Both the position numbers and the translations under genes were made by a program. Shown in pieces: positions 24,271 through 34,178 of a DNA stretch of 64,000 nt. The DNA comes from Armatimonadota bacterium (GTDB lineage Bacteria > Armatimonadota > UBA5829 > DTJY01), in contig JAGONM010000006.1 in NCBI GenBank assembly GCA_017993055.1, positions 64,868-128,867 on the forward strand, in the 5' to 3' direction. Positions within the stretch are counted from its first letter, which is position 1; every line of letters starts with the position of its first letter. The notes below the pieces were generated by a model. That model made no database searches and had not been told where the DNA came from. It saw nothing but the letters and a program-made list of their open reading frames with translations.

Positions 24271-25068
24271 ATGATTATTCAGTCGCACAGGGGAGCGGGC
24301 AACCTGGGCCCGGAAAACACGCTGGAGTCGTTCAAGCTCGGCTGGGAGATGGGATTCATTCCTGAAGCCGACGTCCGTGTGACAAAGGACGGCGTGCTGG
24401 TTGCCTTCCACGATAACGACTTCACCAGGTTAGCGCCTGGAGCCCCCGCGGAGATGCGCGAACTCAGCATTGGGAACTTCACCTGGGAACAGATTCGCGG
24501 ACTCGATGTCGGCTCGTACAAGGGACCGGAGTTCGCGGGACAGCGGATACCGAAGATCACAGATGTCTTCGAAGCGCTGCGGGAGCGTCCAGGTTGTCAG
24601 CTCATTCTCGACTTCAAGGATCTGTCGCTCTCTGATCTGGCGTCACTTGCGCGACAGCACGGCATCATCGGTCAGACGATACTCGCATCCACTGTCTACG
24701 CGCATCACGTCGAGTGGAAAGAGCTTGCTCCGGAGAGCGAGACCCTGCTCTGGATGGGTGGCACAGAGGAACGTCTGCGCGAGCGGCTTCAGGAGCTGAG
24801 GGCTGTGGAGTTCAAGTCCATCACGCAGCTTCAGATACACGTGAACCTGATTGACGACCTCAGCGCGGACGAGCCGTTCAGCCCGTCGTCGCCATTCCTG
24901 CGTGACGCCTGCGCGGAGATCAAGTCACGGGGGATCGTCTTCCAGTCGCTCCCGTGGAGAGTCGCGGATGTGGCGGTCTACCACCGGCTGATGGACCTGG
25001 GGATTGACTCGTTTGCATCGGACGATCCGCAGGTTGTGCTGGAGGCGGCACGAACCTACAAGGGATAG
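24271..25068 (+). CDS. Glycerophosphodiester phosphodiesterase
   Basis: A 265-residue GDPD-family protein. The active-site signature is present: SHRGAGNLGPENT at residues 5-17, EADVRVTKDG near 33 and AFHDNDFTR near 45. These residues bind metal and act in hydrolysis of glycerophosphodiesters to glycerol 3-phosphate and an alcohol. There is no export signal, so it is likely cytoplasmic and acts on deacylated phospholipid head groups or similar diesters. The ApbE gene starts two bases after its stop. Confidence 0.92.
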   Translation: MIIQSHRGAGNLGPENTLESFKLGWEMGFIPEADVRVTKDGVLVAFHDNDFTRLAPGAPAEMRELSIGNFTWEQIRGLDVGSYKGPEFAGQRIPKITDVFEALRERPGCQLILDFKDLSLSDLASLARQHGIIGQTILASTVYAHHVEWKELAPESETLLWMGGTEERLRERLQELRAVEFKSITQLQIHVNLIDDLSADEPFSPSSPFLRDACAEIKSRGIVFQSLPWRVADVAVYHRLMDLGIDSFASDDPQVVLEAARTYKG

Positions 25069-25069
25069 C

Positions 25070-25990
25070 TTGTTGATAGCGCGCGCGCTTCTCGTGATGC
25101 TGATCCTGGCCTCAGCGGTTGACTCCGCCCCTCAACGCTTCGAGTACTCCGAGATGGCGATGGGCGTTCGGGCTCGGATCGTCATGTATGCGCCTGATGA
25201 GCAGCATGCCCTGGATGCCGCACGGGCCGCGTTCGATCGGATCGCCTGCCTCGAACAAGTCATGAGCGACTACCGCCTGGACAGTGAGATCAATCGGCTC
25301 TCCCCCCAGCCGGTTCGAGTCAGCCCCGAGTTGTACTACATCCTCCGCAAGTCGCAGGACCTCTCCCGCCGCTCGGACGGTGCTTTCGACATCACCGTCG
25401 GCCTGCTCGTCAAGCTCTGGAGGACGGCACGCAAGTCGGGCAAGCTTCCTGAGCAGTCGGAGATCGACGCCGGTCGGGAGCTGGTCGGCTGGCGGAAGGT
25501 GATCATCGATCCGAAGGCCAGAACGGTCCGGCTGGAAACCCCGGGGATGCAACTCGATCTCGGTGGCATCGCCAAGGGATATGCGTGCGAAGAGGCAGTC
25601 CGCGTTCTCAAGGAGCACGGTATCACGAGCGCGCTCGTCGAGATGGGCGGCGACATTGTGGCCAGTGGCTCTCCGCCCGGCAAGTCTGGCTGGGAGATCA
25701 TTGTAGGACCTGATTCAGATCGGCGATTAGTGTTGTCGAATCTCGCCGTCTCATCATCCGGCGATACTGAGCAGTTCGTGGAGATCGGTGGAAAGCGGTA
25801 CTCCCATATCGTCGATCCGCGGACCGGCCTCGGGCTGACCGACCGCATCGCGGTGACGATCATCGCCCCGACCGGCATGCTGTCCGACGGCCTCTCGACT
25901 GCCGTGAGCGTCCTGGGTGAGGAGAAGGGCAGGGCGCTCGTCAAGCAGTACCCGCGGGTGAAGGCTCTCATCCGCCGAGCAGCCGACTAG
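25070..25990 (+). CDS. apbE: FAD:protein FMN transferase
   Basis: The 306-residue product has an N-terminal export signal and the ApbE signatures: the MAMGVRARIVMYA start of the domain, SDGAFDITVGLLVKLW, DLGGIAKGYACE, the VEMGGDIVASG flavin-binding block and MLSDGLSTAVSVLG. ApbE attaches FMN covalently to threonine in target proteins such as Rnf/Nqr subunits; no such target is in the window. The start chosen is a TTG directly after the upstream stop with AAGGG before it; the GTG at 25094 or ATG at 25097 are alternatives that still leave a short signal. Confidence 0.9.
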   Translation: MLIARALLVMLILASAVDSAPQRFEYSEMAMGVRARIVMYAPDEQHALDAARAAFDRIACLEQVMSDYRLDSEINRLSPQPVRVSPELYYILRKSQDLSRRSDGAFDITVGLLVKLWRTARKSGKLPEQSEIDAGRELVGWRKVIIDPKARTVRLETPGMQLDLGGIAKGYACEEAVRVLKEHGITSALVEMGGDIVASGSPPGKSGWEIIVGPDSDRRLVLSNLAVSSSGDTEQFVEIGGKRYSHIVDPRTGLGLTDRIAVTIIAPTGMLSDGLSTAVSVLGEEKGRALVKQYPRVKALIRRAAD

Positions 25991-26895
25991 CCGACCGCCA
26001 CTAGCACCAGGCCGACGAACATCGCCGCGACGCCGAGCATCTTCGCCGGATAGTGCGGCTCCTTCAGCAGCAGGACTCCGAACATGGCGCCCAACGGAAT
26101 GCTCAACTGCCGGAACGCGACCACGTAGCTCACGTTCGCGACGAAACCCATCGCGATCAGTACCATCGAGTAGGCGAGGTAGATGCCGATGCCCGCGAGC
26201 AGGGAGTCGCGCGCCTGGAATCTGACCGTGTCTGCGAATGATGCCCGGCCGCTCCTGGTGGTCAGGACGAAGACTACAAGCCAGAACGTCGCGGAGAGTC
26301 CCTCGATGAGCGCGTAGTTGAGGGTAAGCATCGTTCTCCCCGCGGAGATATCCGACATCGAGCGCAGAATCCTGAGAGCATGGTCGTCCACCATCGAATA
26401 GCCGCATGTGCCGATCGCAGCTACCATCGCCATCAGCCCGGAGAGGTGCAGCAGGTCCCGCGGCTTCCACTCGCTCATGCTCCGTATGGGAAGAACCAGT
26501 CCACCGGTAGCGATGAGCATCATGCCCACTACGGAGAGGAGAGTCAGCTCGTGTCCCCGGCCGATGAGGAGGTTGATGCCCGCGACCATCAGCACCGGGG
26601 CCGATCGCGCGAGCGGGTAGGCGATGGACATGTCGCCGGTCCGATACGCGCCCGCAAGTCCCACGTAGTAGATGGCCTGGAAGAAACCTGTGATCACCAG
26701 GAGCGCCCACACCTCGGGCGAGAAGGCGGCCACGATCCCCGGACTGAGGATCGCTACCGGTGAGAGGCATGCGCACCCGAGGATCGTTGCCAGCAGGAAC
26801 GAAGCGGGCGAGCAGTTGCCCTTCTTTCCGACAAAGTTCCACGCGGCGTGTACAGTGGCTGAGATACAGAGGATGATGACGGCGGTGAGCGTCAT
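25987..26895 (-). CDS. DMT superfamily (EamA-type) transporter
   Basis: A 302-residue protein with about ten hydrophobic helices arranged as two EamA repeats (AAWNFVGKKG near the start; PLGAMFGVLLLKEP near the end). Such proteins export or import small metabolites. Its stop codon overlaps that of apbE in a shared CTAG, so the two genes converge with no room for a terminator. Its ATG overlaps the stop of the upstream PHP gene (ATGA), so the pair is translationally coupled. Substrate unknown. Confidence 0.88.
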   Translation of the reverse strand: MTLTAVIILCISATVHAAWNFVGKKGNCSPASFLLATILGCACLSPVAILSPGIVAAFSPEVWALLVITGFFQAIYYVGLAGAYRTGDMSIAYPLARSAPVLMVAGINLLIGRGHELTLLSVVGMMLIATGGLVLPIRSMSEWKPRDLLHLSGLMAMVAAIGTCGYSMVDDHALRILRSMSDISAGRTMLTLNYALIEGLSATFWLVVFVLTTRSGRASFADTVRFQARDSLLAGIGIYLAYSMVLIAMGFVANVSYVVAFRQLSIPLGAMFGVLLLKEPHYPAKMLGVAAMFVGLVLVAVG

Positions 26896-28175
26896 TTGAC
26901 GCCCCAGATATCATCGTACAGCCGCCGGACGCGCCCCTGAAGCCTGCCCAGCATCTCGGTTGCGTCCAAGTCTCCGGCGGCGTGAGCCAGCATCAAACGC
27001 CCCTCCTCCACGCAGAGTTCGTCGTGGATGGGAAAGACCTCGCGCAGCAGGTACTGCACGCACTTCACGAGCCGGAACGGACCGAACGCGCGGGGCGATT
27101 CGCCTGTAATAGCTTCGACAGCGACCGAGTTAAGTCCCTTGATCCCGCCGATGATGTCGGGCAGATCGGGTGTCGGAGAGAATACGATCGTGTAGTACCA
27201 GCCGAAGAGGTCGGACTGCTCCGTGCCGTGGGAGTCGCTCGACCCGACGATAGGGATGCGTTTCCCTTGTGCACGTTCCTCCTCATAGCGGGCGACCTGC
27301 AGCTTGTTAGACTCATACTCGCCTCTGAAGAACCCGCCGATGATCTCGAAGGCGTCGTAGGGCTGCCTAGCGAAGATCATGTCGGTCAGATGGAGCGGCA
27401 CATCGTACCGATGCTGCGTGATCCAATACGGGTGGCAGAAGATGCCGAGTCCGTCCGCCTCGCGGATCTTGTCGAAGCACCAGACGCATGAGGCGTACTG
27501 ATATGGCACGCCGCGCTCCTTCTCGATGGCGCCCACCTCGGAGCGATACTCGTCGGTGTCGAACAGCTCGTTGATGCTGAACCGTCCGCCGAAGTTCACG
27601 ATGTGGACCGGATTATCCGGCGGATGGACCTCCTCGCCGGGGTAGATCCCCAAATCAATCGGGACGCCATCGTATGCCTGTATTGCATCCAGGGATGGAG
27701 CGTACTTGCGATGGTCCGTGACCGCCATGAAGTCGAACCCCGCCCTGCGGTACTTGCCAGCAACATAAGCGGGCGACTCCTTGCCGTCGGAGTGGTGCGT
27801 GTGAACGTGCAAGTCGCCTTTCCACGGCCTGCAGCGGAAGAGGTCTTCGTCTACGGCACAAAGCCGGAACTCAGCAATCAGCTTCGGTTTGCGGTCATCG
27901 ATCCGCTCGATCAGGACGGTATATTCCTGTTCGCTGAAGGGCGTGATCGGTACCGATATTGCGCCGCCGACGGGTGTTGCTGCCTGCCGGGGTATCTCTC
28001 CCCAGGTCGTCTGTCCGGCAATGCCCTCGGTGGGGATGATCGCCACTTGGTGCTGCGATCCATGTGTGAACCGAACATGGTCATACAGCGGCCGAAACGT
28101 CACCACCGACGTGCGCCCGACGGGCAGTACCTTCGGTGACACGCCAAAGAACTTCGATTCGATGCGCAACCGCAC
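26892..28175 (-). CDS. PHP-domain metal-dependent hydrolase with N-terminal beta domain
   Basis: A 427-residue protein. The first ~115 residues are a beta-rich domain of unknown role, followed by a PHP domain: GDLHVHTHHSDG (H123, H125), VTDHRKY, YPGEEVH, FCHPYW and SDSHG, which supply the trinuclear metal site. PHP proteins are phosphoesterases. No signal peptide is evident. The start is GTG behind AAGGAGAGA, 12 bases after the stop of the GHL10 gene, so it belongs to the same leftward unit. The target phosphoester is unknown. Confidence 0.85.
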   Translation of the reverse strand: MRLRIESKFFGVSPKVLPVGRTSVVTFRPLYDHVRFTHGSQHQVAIIPTEGIAGQTTWGEIPRQAATPVGGAISVPITPFSEQEYTVLIERIDDRKPKLIAEFRLCAVDEDLFRCRPWKGDLHVHTHHSDGKESPAYVAGKYRRAGFDFMAVTDHRKYAPSLDAIQAYDGVPIDLGIYPGEEVHPPDNPVHIVNFGGRFSINELFDTDEYRSEVGAIEKERGVPYQYASCVWCFDKIREADGLGIFCHPYWITQHRYDVPLHLTDMIFARQPYDAFEIIGGFFRGEYESNKLQVARYEEERAQGKRIPIVGSSDSHGTEQSDLFGWYYTIVFSPTPDLPDIIGGIKGLNSVAVEAITGESPRAFGPFRLVKCVQYLLREVFPIHDELCVEEGRLMLAHAAGDLDATEMLGRLQGRVRRLYDDIWGVK

Positions 28176-28187
28176 TCTCTCCTTAGG

Positions 28188-30902
28188 TTATCTAAGTATC
28201 ATGGTCAGATCGTCGAGGTATGTTCGGACCCAATACCCGTGCCATGGCTGCAGGGTCTCGCATGAAGCGAAGTTCTCCGGCAAACCGATATCCATCAACC
28301 CCTGATTCGCCGCATCCCACCAATACCCGCCGGTGTCCATCCACGCGTTCGATCCCGCCGAGCCGATCGGCACCGTCTCCGATCCATGCCTGACCAAGAC
28401 GTTCGGCCACTGCTTATCGGTCGGGAACGGGCAGCCGATGATCGCCCATCCCGCGGACTGCAGATGGATATCGCTGGTGGCCGGAGCGCCTGCTCGAGCC
28501 TGATAGCTTATTGTACCAGCAGAACTCGACTGCAGCCAGTAGCCGCTCTTCGTGTCTAGGTTGCCGAACTGCTCCGGACTCCACGAGTCATATATGCTCA
28601 ATCCCTGAGTCGGATTGTCCCAACGGTAGAGCCTACCGTCGATGTTGACGCCGTCCAGGACGGAGGCGGGATCGGGATTCACGGGTTCGAGCGGCAGGCT
28701 GAACAGGCTCCAGCCGTTCACCGCCACGTCGGACGATGAGGCAGTCGTGTAACCGAGTTCGAAGTTCTCTCGCAGCACGTCTCCCGCTTCGATCCGCTGA
28801 TCGCCGTAGGTTCGGGTCGGGAAGCCGGCCTTCGAGCAGGTGATCACGTATGCGCCGGGCGGGAGATCGATGAACCCGTAGGTTCCGGTGGCATCCGTGA
28901 GAGTAGTCCTGGTGACCGGACCAATGGCAGTGACCGTTGCCTTGTAGACCCAGTCGCGGTAGATGGGATCGTTCGGGTGCGACGCGTCGGTCACGGTGCC
29001 GAAGATGATGCCGGTCGTTGGCGCTGTCTTCCACGGCATGTCGGGAGTCGGCACGGGCGAGGTGTAGATGCTGGACCCGACAGCGCTGAACAGTTCCGTC
29101 GATGGCAGGCCGTCCTTGGTGTCGTTGGAGTAGTTGTACGTCGAAACGCCGTCTGCGCCCATGCTCATAGCTGCGTAGATCTGCCCGATGCTGTTGCCGA
29201 TCGTGTTCCTGTAGGTCGACATGCCGACGTAAGAGTGCCGACCGTATCGGCTGTCCACCGAGAACTGCGCCCAGTCGCGGAAGGCCTTCGCCTCCGCCGG
29301 TACCGAATCGTCTCTGTAGTCCATGGGGATCGACGCGTCGAGGATATGGTCTTCCATCCACTTGTGCCAGTCCTGCAGGACGGAGGAGTAAGGGGATGAG
29401 ATCGTGAAGTCCGTGACAGAACCTCCTGTTATCGTGTCCGCAGTCATCTTTACGTGCGGTTTGAGCGCCATCACTTCGAGATAGCATTTCTTCACGAGGT
29501 CGGTCACCTGTTGGCGGCGGTAGTCGCACCAGGTGGTCCAGCCGGTCTCACTGCTCGAGTTCGGCGGCCAGAAACCGTATTCGTCGTAGAAGCGCTGTCT
29601 TGTGATCTCATTGTAGCCCCATGTGTTGCCCTGGTAGCGGATGTAGTCGAAGTTGACGCCGTCCACGTCGTACTTGCTCGCGATGTCCAGCACAATCTTG
29701 CAGACGTAGTCCTGCACCCCGGGCACGCCCTGATCGAGGAGGTAGAAGTCCTTGTTCAGGTACGCGCCCGACGAGTCTCGCGTGAGCCACTCGGGATGCT
29801 CGTAGTACACCGGCGGCGCGTTTGTGGCCGAGCTGTTCGCGATTCGATATGCGACCAGCCACGCGTGGACTTCCATCCCTACCGCGTGGGCCTTCGTGAT
29901 CATTTCCGCGAGCGGGTCGAAAGGAAGGGGATCGGTAATCGCGGTCGCCCTGTTCTCATACGCCGAGTCGTAGAACGCGTCCCCGCACTTGCGTACCTCG
30001 GGGATGACGACGTTGTAGTTCGCCTGATGGAGTGTGTCTACCAGCTCAGTGACTTCGGCCGCGCTCCGAAAACCGGGGCTCCATCCATCGGCCCACGCCG
30101 AGCGGAATGCCGGCGTCTGTGGGATCTCGCTCGAGGCGGTGAAGGTGAGATCGGCCGAGGCCGCTGCGTTGTCGTACAGGTCCTCGGACTTCACGCGGAA
30201 ATGGTAGGTCGTCGGGAAAGACAGCCCCGTGATGGTCACAGAGTGGTCCAGAACCAGCGCCGTCTGCTTCGGTGTCTCGCTGCCGTATGAAACGCTGTCG
30301 CCGAACTCCACCTGGGAGGTCGCCGGTTCATCGGTGGTCCAGGTAACTGTCGCGCGGGTGGGTTCAGGCCTCGAGGTGACGGAGGAGATGATCGGCGGAC
30401 TCGTGTCCGGCTCTGACGAAGTCGTCGGGGAGTAGAAGCGCACCGCGTCCGCCATTACGACCTTGTCGGTCTCAGGGCCCTGATTGGTGATGCGCACCCA
30501 GTTCCCCACACCTGAGTCCACTGCGTAGGTGCCGATGCAGAACCACTGCTGGCCGTTGATCTGCTGGTTGACATAGACCGTGTTGTCGCCTGAAGTCGTA
30601 TGAATGATGTACCGGGCCTGAGTCGGCCGGTTCGATCCCGCCGGATACCAGGCGTAGATGCTCCAATCACTCGCCGCAACCGGGATGTACGGCAGGTACG
30701 TGGCGCTGTTCGTGCCGGTAAGGCTCTGGGAGCAGTAGTAGTAGTCGTCGCCGTATTTCGTCAGTGTGACCGTGCCTGTGGTCCACGCGCCGACGACCTC
30801 CGCGTTCGGGTTGTCAATGATGATCTCCGACTCGGCGGCGACTCTCGACGCGCATAGCACAGAGATCAGCACCATGAATCCCCGAATCAGTTGTGGCCGC
30901 AT
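28188..30902 (-). CDS. Secreted multidomain GHL10 glycoside hydrolase, copy 2
   Basis: The 904-residue product has a signal peptide (~1-24), a golvesin C-terminal-like beta domain (~25-160), one fibronectin type III domain, a GHL10 (GH10-like, formerly DUF187) TIM barrel with NVVIPEVRKCGDAFYDS and VDGVNFDYIRY, a carboxypeptidase regulatory-like domain (GTYGFIDLPPGAY) and a C-terminal duplicated GW...GYW module. It probably acts on extracellular polysaccharide; no specificity is known. The frame is open upstream, but the ATG at 30902 lies 9 bases after GAGGAG, giving the start. It is the second of two tandem paralogues. Confidence 0.87.
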   Translation of the reverse strand: MRPQLIRGFMVLISVLCASRVAAESEIIIDNPNAEVVGAWTTGTVTLTKYGDDYYYCSQSLTGTNSATYLPYIPVAASDWSIYAWYPAGSNRPTQARYIIHTTSGDNTVYVNQQINGQQWFCIGTYAVDSGVGNWVRITNQGPETDKVVMADAVRFYSPTTSSEPDTSPPIISSVTSRPEPTRATVTWTTDEPATSQVEFGDSVSYGSETPKQTALVLDHSVTITGLSFPTTYHFRVKSEDLYDNAAASADLTFTASSEIPQTPAFRSAWADGWSPGFRSAAEVTELVDTLHQANYNVVIPEVRKCGDAFYDSAYENRATAITDPLPFDPLAEMITKAHAVGMEVHAWLVAYRIANSSATNAPPVYYEHPEWLTRDSSGAYLNKDFYLLDQGVPGVQDYVCKIVLDIASKYDVDGVNFDYIRYQGNTWGYNEITRQRFYDEYGFWPPNSSSETGWTTWCDYRRQQVTDLVKKCYLEVMALKPHVKMTADTITGGSVTDFTISSPYSSVLQDWHKWMEDHILDASIPMDYRDDSVPAEAKAFRDWAQFSVDSRYGRHSYVGMSTYRNTIGNSIGQIYAAMSMGADGVSTYNYSNDTKDGLPSTELFSAVGSSIYTSPVPTPDMPWKTAPTTGIIFGTVTDASHPNDPIYRDWVYKATVTAIGPVTRTTLTDATGTYGFIDLPPGAYVITCSKAGFPTRTYGDQRIEAGDVLRENFELGYTTASSSDVAVNGWSLFSLPLEPVNPDPASVLDGVNIDGRLYRWDNPTQGLSIYDSWSPEQFGNLDTKSGYWLQSSSAGTISYQARAGAPATSDIHLQSAGWAIIGCPFPTDKQWPNVLVRHGSETVPIGSAGSNAWMDTGGYWWDAANQGLMDIGLPENFASCETLQPWHGYWVRTYLDDLTMILR

Positions 30903-30952
30903 GGCAGTCATCTCCTCGACGCATATGTCGTTGTCTCGAGTATTGTCCGGGC

Positions 30953-33952
30953 CTACTGCAGGGTGAGAGTCACGTCGTCCACATAGGTCTGGACCCAGTA
31001 CCCATGCCACGGTTGGAGGGTCTCCCAAGGAGCGAAGTCCTCGGGAAGGCCGATCTCCATCAGGCCCTGAACCGACGCGTCCCACCAGTAGCCGGTCGAG
31101 CTCAGCCAGCTGTAGGTGTGCGACGCGTCGAAGATCGATGCAGTCGCCGCGCCGTGCTTTGCCGTAGTGTTCGGCCACTGCTTGTCCACCGTGAACGGGC
31201 AGCCGATGATCGCCCAGCCGCCCGTCGGGAGCACGATGTCGTGGGTCGTGGCGCTGCTCGGGATGCCCTGGTACGAGACCGTCCCGGCCGATGCTGACTC
31301 GAGCCAGTAGCCGTTCTCGATGTCCACATCGCCGAACGCTTCCGGACTCCATGAGTCGTAGATGCCGAGTCCCTGGGTCGAGTTATGCCACTTGTAGAGC
31401 TTGCCGTCGATATCTATCCCACTGAATACCGCGGCAGGGCTGGGGTCCTCCGGCTGAACCGGAAGGCTCAGCAGACTCCAGCCGTCGACTACCACGCCAG
31501 CGGGTGAGGTCACGGTAGTCGCTTGACCGAGTGCCGCATCTCTCTTCGCGACTTGTCCGGCAGTGATAGTCACACCCGTGATGACCTGGGGAGCGAAGCG
31601 CGACTTGGACACCGTTACGCTGTATGTCCCGACGGGGAGATCGAGGAACCCATAGGTGCCGGTCGCATCCGTCGTCGTGCTCCGGGTCACTGGGCCGTTC
31701 ACGGAAACATCGGCTTTGTATATCCAGTCCTGATAGATCGGATCCTTCGGGTGCGAGGCATCCGTCACATTGCCGAAGATGATGCCGGTCGTGGGGGCGG
31801 TCTTCCAGGGCATGTCCGGCGTCGGCACCTTGGTCGTGAACAAGTTTGTCTGGATACCGCTGAAGAAGTTGGCAGCCGGCTCGGCATCCTTGTTCGTGAC
31901 TGCATAGCTGTAGTTGACGAGTCCGAGTCCCACCTCCCGCGCAACCTGCATCTGGTGAACGCTGTTTGTTATGGAGTTGAGATAGTTGGCCTGTCCCTCC
32001 ATGCCCGTTCTGCCCGTGTCATCCTGCTGAATGGCAAGCCAGTCCGTCAATAGATCGTAGTCGAGTGCCTGCGCCGTATCGTGTTCGCGCTTGTAGTTCA
32101 TAAGCCTGTTGGAGTCCACAACGTGCTCCTGCATCCATCTCCTTGCGTCCTGGAAGACTCCGCTGTACTGCTGAGTGGACTCATAATCGGTATGAGGGTC
32201 TCCGCCCATCCAGGCTACGGAGTCGATGGCCACGTTGACGTGAGGCTTGCTAGCCAGAATGTTCAGATAGCACTTCTTCACCAGATCGGTCACCTGCTGT
32301 CGCCGATAGTCGCACCAGGCGTCCCAGTTGGGGTCTGACGACGATGTCGGCGGGGCAAAACCGAATTCGTCGGTGAACCGCTGTACCGTGATGGGGTTAT
32401 AGCCCCACTCGGTTCCGGGATAGCGGATGTAGTCGAACTCGAATCCGTCGATGTCGTACTTGCCGACGATGTCCATGACGAGATCGCAGATGTAGTCCTG
32501 CGCGCCGGGAACCCCTGGATCTAGGTTGTAGTACCCGCTCTCCGAGGTAGCTCCCGAACTGCTCGTCAGTGCCCACTCGGGATGCAGCGTCCAGACATGG
32601 TTCGCCGGTGCGGCTCCCCATGAGGTGTTCCAGATGCGGTAGGTGACGATCCAGGGATGGACCTCCACGCCCGCGGCATGTGCCTTGGCAATCAGGTCCG
32701 CGAGTGGATCGAACGTCGAGCCGACGATGTTGGTCGCGCGCGGCTCGTATGCCGAGTTGTAGTATGCGTCGCCGCACTTCCGAACCTCGGGGATGATCGC
32801 GTTGTAGTTGGCGCCGCCGACCGTGTTCACGAGAGTCGTCACCTGCGCTGCGCTCAGGATGCCCTGGTGCCAGGTGTCGACCCAGATTCCTCTGAACTCC
32901 CCGGCGATCGGGGCTGTCGTAGTGAAAGAGCCGTCATCGGATACCACCGCGTTACCGAGCGCGTCTTCCGACTTCACCCGGTAGTGGTACGTCGTCAAGG
33001 GCGAGAGTCCTGCCACCGTTACGCTGTGGTTCTGAACGAGTCCCGAGTTCTTGGCCGTCTCATTGCCGTAAGATGCTGTAAGACCGTATTCTACCTGCGA
33101 GGTCGCCGGCTCGTTGGTGACCCATGACACCGCAGCCGAGTTGAACGCCGGCACTGCTGAGAGCTGAGAGATCACTGGCGGCTCGCTGGCCGTGGTGGTG
33201 AATGTCAGGTCGCCCGATAAGCTCGGGTTGCCGGCGGCGTCCACCGATCTGACCCGGTAGTGGTAGAGAGTTTGCGGAGTCAGCCCCGAGAGACTGACGG
33301 TATGATTGACAACGAGCGAATTGTCAAAGCTGCTGAGCGTGCCGTAGGACGTCGTCGGGCCGTACTCCACCTGAGAGGTGGCCGGCTCGTTTGTCGTCCA
33401 GGTCGTCATCGCTGAGGTTTCGCCGGGTGATGTGCCTATCCCGCTCATGACCGGCGGATCGGTGTCGCCGGAACCCGCTTCGGAGTAGAACCGAATGGCG
33501 TCCGCCATGACGACCTTTGTTGTGTCCGTTCCGTAGTTGGTGATCCTCGCGTAGCCGTCCGTCCCGGCGGCAAATGAGCAGTTTGCGAGGAAACTCCATT
33601 TCCCGCCGTTAGTCTGCTGGTTCACGTAGAGGGTGGTGTCGCCGGTAGACGCATGTATGATGTACTGAGCGTTGATGGGCCTGCCCGAGCCCTGCGGGTA
33701 CCACGTGTAGACGCCCCACACGCCATCGGTCGGAATGGCCGGCGTGTACGTAGCCGTCTTGAGGGTGGTCGTGTTCTGACCGGCGAACCTGTAGTCAGCG
33801 CCGTATTTGTCCGAGGACGATGTGCCAGTCTGCCAGCTTCCGACGAATACCGCGGAGGGATTATCAACGATGATCTCGGTGGCCGCGAGTACCAACGATT
33901 GTACAACCAGAGCGATCAGCACGACGAGGAGTGTGGTGAGGGTCTTGCGCAT
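30953..33952 (-). CDS. Secreted multidomain GHL10 glycoside hydrolase, copy 1
   Basis: A 999-residue protein with the same layout as its downstream paralogue but two fibronectin type III domains. Order: signal peptide (~1-23), golvesin-like domain (~25-158), FN3 (~165-255), FN3 (~258-350), GHL10 barrel (~352-690) with NAIIPEVRKCGDAYYNS and IDGFEFDYIRYPG, a regulatory-like beta domain (GTYGFLDLPVGTY), and the two-repeat C-terminal module. There is no PEP-CTERM or other known sorting signal. It begins the leftward unit containing the second GHL10 gene, the PHP gene and the DMT transporter, and is divergent from the rhamnosidase gene. Confidence 0.88.
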   Translation of the reverse strand: MRKTLTTLLVVLIALVVQSLVLAATEIIVDNPSAVFVGSWQTGTSSSDKYGADYRFAGQNTTTLKTATYTPAIPTDGVWGVYTWYPQGSGRPINAQYIIHASTGDTTLYVNQQTNGGKWSFLANCSFAAGTDGYARITNYGTDTTKVVMADAIRFYSEAGSGDTDPPVMSGIGTSPGETSAMTTWTTNEPATSQVEYGPTTSYGTLSSFDNSLVVNHTVSLSGLTPQTLYHYRVRSVDAAGNPSLSGDLTFTTTASEPPVISQLSAVPAFNSAAVSWVTNEPATSQVEYGLTASYGNETAKNSGLVQNHSVTVAGLSPLTTYHYRVKSEDALGNAVVSDDGSFTTTAPIAGEFRGIWVDTWHQGILSAAQVTTLVNTVGGANYNAIIPEVRKCGDAYYNSAYEPRATNIVGSTFDPLADLIAKAHAAGVEVHPWIVTYRIWNTSWGAAPANHVWTLHPEWALTSSSGATSESGYYNLDPGVPGAQDYICDLVMDIVGKYDIDGFEFDYIRYPGTEWGYNPITVQRFTDEFGFAPPTSSSDPNWDAWCDYRRQQVTDLVKKCYLNILASKPHVNVAIDSVAWMGGDPHTDYESTQQYSGVFQDARRWMQEHVVDSNRLMNYKREHDTAQALDYDLLTDWLAIQQDDTGRTGMEGQANYLNSITNSVHQMQVAREVGLGLVNYSYAVTNKDAEPAANFFSGIQTNLFTTKVPTPDMPWKTAPTTGIIFGNVTDASHPKDPIYQDWIYKADVSVNGPVTRSTTTDATGTYGFLDLPVGTYSVTVSKSRFAPQVITGVTITAGQVAKRDAALGQATTVTSPAGVVVDGWSLLSLPVQPEDPSPAAVFSGIDIDGKLYKWHNSTQGLGIYDSWSPEAFGDVDIENGYWLESASAGTVSYQGIPSSATTHDIVLPTGGWAIIGCPFTVDKQWPNTTAKHGAATASIFDASHTYSWLSSTGYWWDASVQGLMEIGLPEDFAPWETLQPWHGYWVQTYVDDVTLTLQ

Positions 33953-34178
33953 TGCTGATTGTCACTTCCTTTGCCGGACTGCCATTCGGGGGGAAAGAGG
34001 CTAATCCATGGTAACATACGACGCTGATCGGGTCAAGCCGATCCCAGGAAACTGGTAGAACTACCGGGTTGGATTGCAGGGCGCCTGACAGAGGGATTCG
34101 CACCTGCTCTCAGGAACACTACATGCGGCGAGCGCAGATCGTTTTGCCAGGTAATGCACAAGGAGAACAAGCCCCGAA

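Noticed and set aside
28188-31352. A longer start for GHL10 copy 2 reaching into the upstream gene
   Set aside because: The added 150 residues are a shadow of the upstream paralogue's 3' end, and the signal peptide with its GAGGAG site lies at 30902.
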